Source: Deltaproteobacteria bacterium
Lineage (GTDB): Bacteria; SAR324; NAC60-12
Assembly: GCA_002683655.1 (NCBI GenBank)
Contig: NYTS01000088.1
Span: 1 to 50,853 of the forward strand
Length of the DNA stretch: 50,853 bases
Reading direction: 5' to 3'
Positions 8,573 through 16,470 of this stretch are shown here, in pieces (within the stretch, counting starts at the first letter, position 1; every line of letters starts with the position of its first letter). A program made the position numbers and the translations under genes. A model generated the notes under the pieces. It saw only the letters and a program-made list of their open reading frames with translations, was not told where the DNA came from and did not search any database.

Positions 8573-10255
8573 ATGCAATCAGAAATTAGAAGAGTAAGTC
8601 GAGTAGTTCGTATTGGAAATGTTTTGGTTGGTGGCAAAGAGCCTATACGTTTTCAGTCCATGTTAACCAGTGATACCTGCGATTTGCCAAAAGTTATTGA
8701 AGAAGTGGAGGGATTATTTCAAGCAGGCTGTGAAATTATCCGAGTCACAGTCCCAAATCATAAATCTGTGGAAGCACTTCCGAAAATAAGAAAATTAATG
8801 GTCAATCAAGGGATTAATACACCTCTGGTTGCTGATATTCATTTTAATCCTCAACTAGCTATAAATGCTGCAGAATTTGTGGAAAAGGTTCGAATTAATC
8901 CTGGTAACTATGCTGACAAAAAACGATTTGAAATAAGGGAATATTCTGAAGCTCAATATCAAGAAGAGTTGCAACGGTTAGAAGAAAAACTCCTCCCGCT
9001 AATTAAGCAACTCCAGAAATATGATAGGAGTCTTAGGATCGGCACTAATCATGGTTCCCTATCAGACCGTGTGATGAACCGGTTTGGCGATACTCCTGAA
9101 GGTATGGCTGAATCTGCGATGGAATTTTTACGAATACTGGAAAAGCATCAATATTTTGAGACAGTCATCTCGATGAAGGCATCTAACCCCATCGTAATGA
9201 GAGCAGCCTATCAAGAAATTGTAAGAAAAATGGATCTTGAAGGGATGAATTACCCGTTACATCTTGGAGTTACTGAAGCGGGGAACGGGATTGACGGTAG
9301 GGTGAAAAGTGCCTTGGGAATTGGCTCTCTTCTGTTAGATGGGATTGGTGATACAATTAGAGTCTCTCTGACTGAACCAGCAACGAATGAAATCCCCGCT
9401 GCAAGAAGTATTTTAAATGGGATCAAAAGATTCCCTCGAAAAACTGTACTTATTCAAATCAAAAAGCAGTCAAACAACATCTCTAATGAAATAGAAATTG
9501 ATGGGATCAAACTTGGTGGAGAATCTCCGTTCCGCCTTATGGGCATCGCAGATTTTGTTTTGGAGGACTTTCCATCGGAACCATTCGATAAGGTTTGGAA
9601 TCAGAAAGAATGGGAATCAGAAATTTTTCCGAATCTCCATTCCTTTGATTCTAGGAACCCAATCACTGGCAATAAAGTGATTCTTGTCGAAAGCGATGAA
9701 CTGGATATTGACAGGATCCATAAATATATAAAAATTTCAGATACTAACGGATTTGAGCCTGTATTTCTCGTGAAATTATCTTTGACTAAAGATGAGGATG
9801 AACTTATGGGCTTGGCTGCGAACTTAGGGGTCTTGATTCTTGAGAATGTGGTACAAGGTTTAATTGTGCCTACCACTAATCCAAATGACCCTATGCTTGA
9901 GATGATCCTTTCATTGCTTCAGGCTGCGAGGGTGAAAACATATAAAGCCGATTTCATTTCATGTCCATCTTGTGGTCGAACTCACTTTGACCTTCAGGCA
10001 GCAACAGCGAAGATCAAAATGAAAACAGAACACCTTAAGGGTGTCAAAATTGGGATAATGGGATGTGTGGTGAATGGTCCCGGGGAAATGGCTGATGCCG
10101 ATTTCGGGTATGTTGGTTCCGGATTTGGAAAGATCAGTTTGTATAAGGGGCAAAATTGTGTACGAAAAAATATCCCAGAAGAAAAAGCAGTAGATTATTT
10201 AGTTGAATTAATACAAGAGCACGGGATGTGGCAGAATCACACAGAGACCACTTAA
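8573..10255 (+). CDS. ispG: 4-hydroxy-3-methylbut-2-enyl diphosphate synthase, large type (IspG/GcpE)
   Basis: This enzyme reductively converts methylerythritol cyclodiphosphate to HMBPP in the MEP isoprenoid pathway, using a [4Fe-4S] cluster in the cytoplasm. The N-terminal TIM barrel opens with RVVRIGNVLVGG and QSMLTSDTCD and contains RINPGN and GTNHGSLS. The cluster domain carries CPSCGRTHFDL (about residue 463) and GCVVNGPGE (about residue 497), supplying the three cysteines. At 560 residues it is far longer than the ~370-residue enterobacterial form. The extra ~150 residues lie between barrel and cluster domain, as in the large-type enzymes of plants, Chlamydia, Bacteroidetes and leptospires. 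The ATG at 8573 matches the family start. It is transcribed divergently from the TPR gene across 186 bp. Confidence 0.95.
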   Translation: MQSEIRRVSRVVRIGNVLVGGKEPIRFQSMLTSDTCDLPKVIEEVEGLFQAGCEIIRVTVPNHKSVEALPKIRKLMVNQGINTPLVADIHFNPQLAINAAEFVEKVRINPGNYADKKRFEIREYSEAQYQEELQRLEEKLLPLIKQLQKYDRSLRIGTNHGSLSDRVMNRFGDTPEGMAESAMEFLRILEKHQYFETVISMKASNPIVMRAAYQEIVRKMDLEGMNYPLHLGVTEAGNGIDGRVKSALGIGSLLLDGIGDTIRVSLTEPATNEIPAARSILNGIKRFPRKTVLIQIKKQSNNISNEIEIDGIKLGGESPFRLMGIADFVLEDFPSEPFDKVWNQKEWESEIFPNLHSFDSRNPITGNKVILVESDELDIDRIHKYIKISDTNGFEPVFLVKLSLTKDEDELMGLAANLGVLILENVVQGLIVPTTNPNDPMLEMILSLLQAARVKTYKADFISCPSCGRTHFDLQAATAKIKMKTEHLKGVKIGIMGCVVNGPGEMADADFGYVGSGFGKISLYKGQNCVRKNIPEEKAVDYLVELIQEHGMWQNHTETT

Positions 10256-10829
10256 GAAATATTGATTTTAGTCTGTTATGATTAGTCTCGAAAGACACCT
10301 TTTCTGCATCTGACCAAATAAGATAATTGACCGCAACTCCTGTACGGCTCAGCTCAACTCTTTCGCATTCCATCAATTACAAAATATGATTGCAAGGGGT
10401 AGCGGTTATGCCTGAATGTACGTCCACTCCAATTATTGTATCCCTCTACAAATTCTCTTAACCACATCATCTTGTTGGCACTTTTGGAAAGTTTTGGGCT
10501 TTCTCGGGAATCTGCATAGACCTGTAGGTCAGCTTCCAAAAAATTTCTTTCTTGGTGATCCAAGAGCCTTTGATTCAAAGCAATTCCGTCCAGTCTCATT
10601 AGTTTTTCTCAGTTAATACCCGTTTATTCATTTGGAACAAAACCTGATTTATTCAAGTCAAGTCGATGAACTTCATACTTTTTTCAGGTTTGAACCTATG
10701 CAAAGCGTTTAATTGACTCTTGATTGCTAGTTTTTTTAAGTAAAATCAACTTTTACATCTAGCAAATAATTGCTTTAATTGCAAATAATCATTTAAAGAA
10801 TTCTGAAAATGATTTTAACGAAACAGCCT
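10256..10829. other. Intergenic stretch of ~570 bp without a supportable gene
   Basis: The region lies between the 3' ends of ispG (+) and the phosphopantetheinyl transferase gene (-). Two overlapping minus-strand ORFs of about 80 codons (10354-10599 and 10134-10376) have no recognisable family, no good ribosome-binding site, and one runs into ispG. I see no tRNA, and only short AT-rich inverted repeats such as AGGTT-TG-AACCT near 10688-10699. It may hold terminators for the two converging genes or the debris of a lost gene. Confidence 0.5.
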
Positions 10830-11498
10830 CTATAATCTCCAGCAGATCGTCCAGAGCCAATTCAGATCCATGCCCCAATAACCTATAGTCTTCTCCATTG
10901 GATATTTTTTTTCAGATGGGAATCTCCAGTGGGCGGTCCATGTATTTGATTCCCATTTCAGGGACACGTTCTTAAATCGCAGAAGATCCCTAGGAATTTC
11001 TCCAAAGAAGCATTTATACAATGATTCTTTTGCTGAGAAGGTCAGCAGCAGTCTGATGGTGTGATTTTCTGGGTGGAGAGAATGTAAATCCTCTGATTCA
11101 TCTTGAGTGCAAATATGCCTTTCAATTTTTAGATCTATGGTTCGGTTCGCTTTTTCTAAGTCCACACCCAAACCGAGAATTGCTGGACAATTACTAACCA
11201 CCGCAAGAGCTAATCCAGAAGAGTGTGATAAGCTGCCTGTAATACCTTCTGGCCAAACAGGAGTCTTTGTGTGTTGGTCTCTCTCAATCCAAGTTGGTGG
11301 GTATCCCAATGACCCTAGTGCGTCTTTGATTGAAAGGCGACCGAGCAGATATTCTTGGTTTCTTTTTTCAGAGAGACCAAAGTTAACTTCAGGTAGTTTT
11401 TCGGGAGGAAGATTATTGAGTAGGTGGAGTGAGGTGATTGCGTATCTGAAGCGGCAATGATGATCTTCTAGTAACTCAGAAAGCGAATTGAAGTCCAA
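10830..11498 (-). CDS. 4'-phosphopantetheinyl transferase superfamily protein (EntD/Sfp-like)
   Basis: These enzymes move the phosphopantetheine arm of CoA onto a serine of an acyl, peptidyl or aryl carrier protein. The 222-residue ORF shows the family signature: WPEGITGSLSH (about residues 92-102), GVDLE with the Mg-binding Asp113 and Glu115, and FSAKESLYK with Glu158. The GRLSIKDAL segment near residue 54 matches the GR..A..AL N-terminal motif of the EntD type. No NRPS or PKS lies in this window, so the target may be a fatty-acid or secondary-metabolism carrier elsewhere. Its 5' end overlaps the preceding outer-membrane gene by about 23 bp, suggesting co-transcription as the last gene of the minus-strand block. 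Confidence 0.8.
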   Translation of the reverse strand: MDFNSLSELLEDHHCRFRYAITSLHLLNNLPPEKLPEVNFGLSEKRNQEYLLGRLSIKDALGSLGYPPTWIERDQHTKTPVWPEGITGSLSHSSGLALAVVSNCPAILGLGVDLEKANRTIDLKIERHICTQDESEDLHSLHPENHTIRLLLTFSAKESLYKCFFGEIPRDLLRFKNVSLKWESNTWTAHWRFPSEKKYPMEKTIGYWGMDLNWLWTICWRL

Positions 11499-12069
11499 CT
11501 GTAGTTAATGTTCCAGTGTAATCTTTATCTGTATCGACAGAATCAACACCCTGTTCGATCGTGGACCAAGAATCTCCAGCATCTATTTTTGAGGCAATTT
11601 TAATGGCGTGAATACCAAGGTGGAATTCTATAAAGTTCCAAAACGGTAAGCCTATTCTTGTAAAACCTTCAATCACGGGTTTTGAAACTGATGGTTTATT
11701 CCCATATCCTGTTAATGAAGATTCCACCTTCACCTCTCCAACGCCAGCACCAAGGGAAACTGCGACCACAGGGAAGGGCACATTGAAGAAAATATTATAG
11801 GAAGTAATCGTTACATCATTGTTCAACTGAACAGTTGAAGAAATATCCACCGATTCTTCCTTGAATTTCACCTGGGTATATCCAAAGTTTGGGACAAAAC
11901 CAATAGGGTGTATAATCCCTAAAGTTCCACCTGTAACTTTATCCGGCGCCACTGTATAGTCTACTGCAGTGTCCACGCTAAACCCGAAGAATTGAGCCTG
12001 GGCGATTCCTGTACCAAATCCAACGAAAAGGAGTACAGCTAAAAATTTGATTTTAGTTGTCATTTTCAA
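11476..12069 (-). CDS. Probable outer-membrane beta-barrel protein (paralogue of the adjacent gene)
   Basis: The 197-residue product has a clear signal peptide (MKMTTKIKFLAVLLF...AQAQ). It then shows alternating hydrophobic/polar strands typical of a small barrel and ends in an aromatic (GLQFAF), the usual recognition signal for the BAM machinery. The middle section SYNIFFNVPFPVVAVSLGAG closely mirrors QIASVFANLPVPVINIALG in the gene just upstream, so the two are tandem paralogues about 9 bp apart. The family is not recognised, and a transport or structural role is possible. Confidence 0.6.
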   Translation of the reverse strand: MKMTTKIKFLAVLLFVGFGTGIAQAQFFGFSVDTAVDYTVAPDKVTGGTLGIIHPIGFVPNFGYTQVKFKEESVDISSTVQLNNDVTITSYNIFFNVPFPVVAVSLGAGVGEVKVESSLTGYGNKPSVSKPVIEGFTRIGLPFWNFIEFHLGIHAIKIASKIDAGDSWSTIEQGVDSVDTDKDYTGTLTTVGLQFAF

Positions 12070-12077
12070 TTCAATAC

Positions 12078-12638
12078 TCAGAAGCCAACTTTGATGCCAG
12101 CCGTCCAGACAGTACCTGATGGATCATTTTCATATTCAAGCCCGCCACTCGAATTCTTAACATCCACCTTGTTTGTATTAATAACCTGGTAGCCAACGTG
12201 GACATCAAAAAGTGGGAGAATTGGGTAACCTAATGTTGCAAAGAAACTTGTTGCTGCTGAATCATCTGCTGTAAGTTTAGTACCATCTTTTTTTTCACCT
12301 TCACCAGTAACCATCCCTGCACCGACTCCCAATGCAATGTTAATCACTGGAACTGGAAGATTTGCAAACACGCTAGCGATTTGGTAAGTATCTTTAGAGT
12401 TTACAGAATCGCTTGAATAGGATACTTCATAAGATATATATGCAATTCCCAGCGGGAGTATGAACAAACTGAGACCTACATGAGCACCTGAAATTGAATC
12501 CGGAGTGTCTGCACCTTCTTGGGTTGGGCTGAAGGACAGAGGTATGTCAGCGTGAACAGACAACAAGTCTGCTTTTGCTGTAACTGTCCACATCATCAGG
12601 GCTAGCATTAGTGGTAAAGATGTTAAGAATTTTCTCAT
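12078..12638 (-). CDS. Probable outer-membrane beta-barrel protein (first of a tandem pair)
   Basis: The ORF track starts this at 12689, but the better start is the ATG at 12638. It is preceded by GGAG at proper spacing, gives a proper signal peptide (MRKFLTSLPLMLALMMW...AKA), and shares one base with the TGA of the upstream gene (TGATG). The mature protein of about 165 residues has alternating strand patterns and a terminal Phe (GIKVGF). Segments FANLPVPVINIALGVGAG and ATLGYPILPLFDVHVGY correspond to segments of the downstream paralogue. The function is unknown; tight coupling suggests joint expression with the small membrane protein upstream. Confidence 0.6.
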   Translation of the reverse strand: MRKFLTSLPLMLALMMWTVTAKADLLSVHADIPLSFSPTQEGADTPDSISGAHVGLSLFILPLGIAYISYEVSYSSDSVNSKDTYQIASVFANLPVPVINIALGVGAGMVTGEGEKKDGTKLTADDSAATSFFATLGYPILPLFDVHVGYQVINTNKVDVKNSSGGLEYENDPSGTVWTAGIKVGF

Positions 12639-12988
12639 CAATTCTCCAATTCCAAAGCTAATGTTTCCCTGTTGGGATTCGTTTTCCAATCATCAAATTT
12701 TCCCATTGGTCTTTTGAAGGTGAACTCTAAGGGCTCAATGACCAGTGCATTCCAAGTTTCTTCAAGGCTGCCTGAAATTAGAGCAAATGGGCTTGCTACA
12801 ACAAATATAGCACTTGAGATAACCGTTAGACCTACACCCAGGATTCTGACTGGGACATCGACCATAATTGCTGTTGAAGAGGGGGGATCGTTCCTCGTTG
12901 ATGCAAAGCAATTTATGTTTAAAGATGCAAGAAGCAGACTAATAACAAGAGTTTTACGCCAATGTAAAGCCATCATGCTTTTACTCAC
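12638..12988 (-). CDS. Small exported/membrane hypothetical protein
   Basis: This 116-residue ORF has an N-terminal hydrophobic signal-like segment (TLVISLLLASLNINCFA) and a second long hydrophobic stretch (RILGVGLTVISSAIFVVASPFALI). A soluble tail follows, containing TWNALVIEPLEFTFKRPMG. A Cys sits at the end of the first segment (NINCFA), but the context is a poor lipobox. The start overlaps the end of xth by 8 bp and the stop overlaps the next ATG by one base, so it is translationally embedded in the block. I do not recognise a family. A role in the envelope with the two barrel proteins is an inference from gene order. Confidence 0.55.
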   Translation of the reverse strand: MSKSMMALHWRKTLVISLLLASLNINCFASTRNDPPSSTAIMVDVPVRILGVGLTVISSAIFVVASPFALISGSLEETWNALVIEPLEFTFKRPMGKFDDWKTNPNRETLALELEN

Positions 12989-13997
12989 TTATCGTGAAAC
13001 AGCCGAAAACAGGAGCATGGTCCGAGGGTTTAGCTTTGGAACGATTTTCATGATCTATGTAGCTCTGGGTAGTTTGATCAAGTAAATCCTTAGAGGACAA
13101 TATATGATCAATTCTCATCCCATCATTCCTTTCGAACCCTCTGGTCCGGTAATCCCACCAACTATAATGATTAGGCTCCTTGTTAAATTTTCTAAACACA
13201 TCGTGCAATCCTAGAGCCAGAAGTTGTTGGAATGCCGCTCTTTCCTCTGGTCTGAAACTAACCTTGTACTTCATTGCAGCTGGATCGGGCACATCAATTT
13301 CTTCAGGAGCAATATTTAAATCACCGAGGACGATTAGTTTTTCACTTGGGTATTCTGACAACTCAGCAGTCAACTGTTCCAGAAATTCTAATTTGTAGGT
13401 GAATTTTTCTGAAGTTACTGATTGTCCTTGGGGTAGATATACGTTGATGAACCAAATCCCTCTCAATTGAACGCTGATCAATCGACAGTTTTCAGGATCA
13501 TACCCATTTCGAAAACCAATATGAATATTATCTGGGACCTCTTTGGATAAGAATGCAACCCCGTTATAGCTTTTTTGACCGCTGAATACAGAATGATATC
13601 CCGCTTGCTGAAGATCAAAAATTGGAAAATTCACATCCTCCACCTTTGTTTCCTGCAATGCCACCAAATCCGGTTGCTTTTCAGCCAACCAGTCCAATAG
13701 CAACTCCAATCGACTTCGGATCGAATTTATATTCCAGGTAACGAAGGTAAAGTTACTTTCCTTTTCAGATGTTGTATCAGTGATTTGTAGAATGTCATCT
13801 GGGAGGAGACACGAGTCGGGTTTGTAGAAGACAATTTGGCTTGGTGAACCAGTTTTTCCCCACGTGCGTTCGACAGTGAGGGTTCCTTTTCGCCAAGCCT
13901 CATAAAGTGCAGAGAGGGTAGATGGATTCCTTAACGTTTTTTGAACTTCTTGAACCTTTTTGGGCTCTTTCAACAAAGCATTAAGTGACTCACTCAC
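12981..13997 (-). CDS. xth: Exodeoxyribonuclease III / AP endonuclease with an N-terminal extension
   Basis: This enzyme incises abasic sites and degrades DNA 3'-5' during base-excision repair. The catalytic EEP fold begins near residue 83 with TFVTWNINSIRSRL (metal-binding Asn). It continues with LVALQETK (catalytic Glu), GDLNIAPEEID (Asp and Asn) and ends with IDHILSSKDL and SDHAPVFG (Asp-His). The remainder matches the ~255-residue family. The first ~80 residues (VQKTLRNPSTLSALYEAWRKG...) are not part of ExoIII, and I do not recognise the domain. The GTG start overlaps the TGA of the small ORF upstream (GTGA), which supports this start and translational coupling. Confidence 0.9.
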   Translation of the reverse strand: MSESLNALLKEPKKVQEVQKTLRNPSTLSALYEAWRKGTLTVERTWGKTGSPSQIVFYKPDSCLLPDDILQITDTTSEKESNFTFVTWNINSIRSRLELLLDWLAEKQPDLVALQETKVEDVNFPIFDLQQAGYHSVFSGQKSYNGVAFLSKEVPDNIHIGFRNGYDPENCRLISVQLRGIWFINVYLPQGQSVTSEKFTYKLEFLEQLTAELSEYPSEKLIVLGDLNIAPEEIDVPDPAAMKYKVSFRPEERAAFQQLLALGLHDVFRKFNKEPNHYSWWDYRTRGFERNDGMRIDHILSSKDLLDQTTQSYIDHENRSKAKPSDHAPVFGCFTISE

Positions 13998-14149
13998 TCT
14001 TCACTGACTTCAGCTTTAGTTTCAGATGCATCGAGAACCTGCAAAACTGTGATATTCTCACGAATTCTCTTCTCATTTTTTTTCAAATTATCTTTGTTAG
14101 CCGTATACTTATTTTTTCGTATGGCTTTGGTTCGTTTTTTTGGTGACAT
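13994..14149 (-). CDS. Small basic hypothetical protein of 51 residues (absent from the ORF track)
   Basis: An ATG at 14149 is preceded by AGGAG with 6-bp spacing and opens a 52-codon frame ending in TGA that overlaps the GTG start of xth by 4 bp. The product begins MSPKKRTKAIRKNKYTANKD and ends ...LDASETKAEVSEE. It has a strongly basic N-terminal half and an acidic tail, so it might bind nucleic acid. The ribosome-binding site and the stop/start overlap are the main evidence that it is a gene. The family is not recognised. Confidence 0.6.
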   Translation of the reverse strand: MSPKKRTKAIRKNKYTANKDNLKKNEKRIRENITVLQVLDASETKAEVSEE

Positions 14150-14191
14150 CGATACTCCTAATTTCGAGGGGTTTAGTAAATTGGCCCTTAA

Positions 14192-15481
14192 TCAGCGTTG
14201 ATTGATTGGGACATAATTTCTGGCGTTTTCGCCAATGTAAATCTGTCTTGGTCTAGCAATTCTTGTTTGAGAATCTTCATGCATCTCCTTCCACTGTGCA
14301 ATCCACCCTGGAATGCGTCCCAATGCGAACATCACTGTGAACATATTACTTGGAAGACCAATTGCCCGGTAGATAATACCACTGTAGAAATCAATGTTTG
14401 GATAGAGCTTTCTTTCGACAAAATAGCTGTCAGATAAAGCTCGCTCTTCAAGTCTTTTGGCAATTTCAAGTAGTGGATCTTTCACACCGAGCTTACTTAA
14501 AATCCGGTCACAATGTTCCTTAATAATTTTGGCTCTGGGATCATAGTTTTTGTAAATTCTGTGGCCAAAACCCATCAATCTGAAGGAGTCATTTGGATCC
14601 TTGGCTCTCTTCACAAAGCTATCAATGCCTCCGCCCTGCTGATGAACTTGCATAAGCATATCAAGAACTTGTTGATTTGCCCCACCATGTAACGGTCCCC
14701 ATAATGCCAAAATACCTGAAGCAACAGAAGCATAGACATTGGCCTGACTTGATCCCACAACACGTACGGTCGAAGCTGAACAGTTCTGTTCATGATCTGC
14801 ATGCAATATCAACAATAGATCCATCGCTTTGACATGATCCTCATCGACCTCATAGGGTTGAGCTGGCACTGAAAACATCATGTTTAGAAAATTAGCGCAA
14901 TAGGGAAGACTGTCGAGTGGATATACGAAGGGTTGGCCAATTGATTTTTTGTATGAGAAAGCTGCAATCGTCCGAACTTTGGCCATAATTCGAGCGGAGT
15001 TGATATGTAGATCCTTAACTGATGCGCGACCGGAAGCTTCAGAATAATAAGCAGAGAGTGAAGCAACCATGGCTGAGAGTGAAACCATCGGATGAGCCGT
15101 ACTCGAAAACCCATCGTAAAAATGCCTCATATCCTCATGAATCATCGAATGATTCGATAATTTTCTAGAAAACTCAGTCAACTGTGATTGATCCGGCAAA
15201 TGACCGTGAATCAACAGATAAGCTACTTCTATAAATGTAGATTTCTGGGCTAATTCCTCAATAGGATATCCCCTGTATCTGAGGATTCCTTTTTCACCAT
15301 CAAGATATGTAATGGAGCTTGAGCATGCTCCAGTGTTTACGAACCCAGGGTCCAAAGTGATATATCCCGACTTAGCTCGTAATGAAGATATATCCAGAGC
15401 CTTCTCGTTTTCAGAGCCAGTGATGATTGGTATCTCTAAAGGTTCCTGACCAGGCAAATGAAGTTTGGCAGAATTTGTCAT
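14192..15481 (-). CDS. gltA: Citrate synthase (type II)
   Basis: It condenses acetyl-CoA and oxaloacetate to citrate at the entry of the TCA cycle. The 429-residue length fits the hexameric, NADH-sensitive proteobacterial type. Active-site segments are clear: LHADHEQNCSAST, LWGPLHGGANQ with the catalytic His, MGFGHRIYKNYDPRA, and PNIDFYSGIIYRAIG with the catalytic Asp. The N-terminal domain has the DPGFVNTGACSSSITYLDG segment of the bacterial enzyme. It sits between argF (56 bp upstream) and the small ORF, so citrate supply and arginine synthesis genes appear to share a transcript. Confidence 0.95.
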   Translation of the reverse strand: MTNSAKLHLPGQEPLEIPIITGSENEKALDISSLRAKSGYITLDPGFVNTGACSSSITYLDGEKGILRYRGYPIEELAQKSTFIEVAYLLIHGHLPDQSQLTEFSRKLSNHSMIHEDMRHFYDGFSSTAHPMVSLSAMVASLSAYYSEASGRASVKDLHINSARIMAKVRTIAAFSYKKSIGQPFVYPLDSLPYCANFLNMMFSVPAQPYEVDEDHVKAMDLLLILHADHEQNCSASTVRVVGSSQANVYASVASGILALWGPLHGGANQQVLDMLMQVHQQGGGIDSFVKRAKDPNDSFRLMGFGHRIYKNYDPRAKIIKEHCDRILSKLGVKDPLLEIAKRLEERALSDSYFVERKLYPNIDFYSGIIYRAIGLPSNMFTVMFALGRIPGWIAQWKEMHEDSQTRIARPRQIYIGENARNYVPINQR

Positions 15482-15537
15482 TAAATTTATGGGGTGTAGT
15501 CATTGATTTGAATCGGGGTAACATCTCTAACTAAATT

Positions 15538-16464
15538 TCAACTCCTGAACCAGCGATCCAACATCAAGAGAATCGCCTTTTGGGCATGAAGTCTGTTTTC
15601 TGCTTGATCCAGCACGATGGATTGAGGACCGTCCAACACTTCTGAAGTAATTTCCCATTCACGTTCAGCAGGTAAACAGTGCATGATTTTTACTCCAGGA
15701 GCCGCTTTTGAAAGGATATGGGAATTGATCTGATATGGCATCAAAAGTTTTCTCCTTTCTTCAGCCTTCTTTTTTTCTCCCATGCTGGCCCAGACATCTG
15801 TGTATAAAATCTTTGCGTCCCGAACTGCTTCAACAGGATCATTTATCACCTTCAGATCTGAAACACCTTGTCGCTTGGAATATTCAACCAATTCCATATC
15901 TGGTAAGGTTGTCTCAGTCGTTCCAATAGTGAGCTTAATGGGAACTCTTGAAGCAAAATGTAACCAACTGTGAACAATGTTATTTCCATCTCCTAAGTAA
16001 CAGATCGGAGTTTCTGAGAGGTCTTTGAAATGTTCTTGGATGGTCATTACATCAGCAAGTATCTGACACGGATGGCAAAAATCTGTGAGCATATTGACCA
16101 CAGGGACTGATGCATTCTCTCCCAATTCCTCAACAAGATTATGCGAGTAAGTCCTAATCAAAATTCCATCAACGTACCTCGATAAGACCTTGGCTGTATC
16201 GGCAACCGATTCTCGCTCGCCAAATTTAAAGTCCTGATCAGTCAAGTACATACTACTACCGCCCAATTGACTGATCCCCACCTCAAATGAGACCCTAGTT
16301 CGAAGCGAATTTTTATGGAAAATCAGCGCATAACTTCTTCCTGCTAGTGCATTACTATATGAACCAATTGGGCATGTGGTTTTCAATTCTGCAGCCAGCC
16401 TTAAACAATCTAAAAGCTCTTGTTGTGTCCAATCTCGGAGACTAAGTAGATCTCTTTTCATCAT
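15538..16464 (-). CDS. argF: Ornithine carbamoyltransferase
   Basis: It transfers the carbamoyl group from carbamoyl phosphate to ornithine, giving citrulline in arginine synthesis. The carbamoyl-phosphate loop reads FHKNSLRTRVSFEVG, the SLRTR variant that is common among OTCs. HPCQILAD, DVWASMGEK and HCLPAERE (catalytic Cys region) follow, and the protein ends with QAENRLHAQKAIL. The 308-residue length is normal. It starts 6 bp after the argJ stop, so the two arginine genes are co-transcribed. Whether the substrate is ornithine or an N-acylated derivative cannot be settled from motifs alone, but the neighbouring argJ recycles acetyl groups and supports a free-ornithine route. Confidence 0.92.
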   Translation of the reverse strand: MMKRDLLSLRDWTQQELLDCLRLAAELKTTCPIGSYSNALAGRSYALIFHKNSLRTRVSFEVGISQLGGSSMYLTDQDFKFGERESVADTAKVLSRYVDGILIRTYSHNLVEELGENASVPVVNMLTDFCHPCQILADVMTIQEHFKDLSETPICYLGDGNNIVHSWLHFASRVPIKLTIGTTETTLPDMELVEYSKRQGVSDLKVINDPVEAVRDAKILYTDVWASMGEKKKAEERRKLLMPYQINSHILSKAAPGVKIMHCLPAEREWEITSEVLDGPQSIVLDQAENRLHAQKAILLMLDRWFRS

Positions 16465-16470
16465 GAATGA

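Noticed and set aside
10134-10599. Two overlapping minus-strand ORFs (10134-10376 and 10354-10599) as hypothetical genes or one frameshifted gene
   Set aside because: No family resemblance, no convincing ribosome-binding site, the first overlaps the 3' end of ispG on the opposite strand, and the frames do not join into a plausible protein.
16225-16340. SLRTR instead of STRTR in the ArgF carbamoyl-phosphate loop as a sign of altered substrate
   Set aside because: The SLRTR form is common in ordinary ornithine carbamoyltransferases and the remaining motifs are standard.
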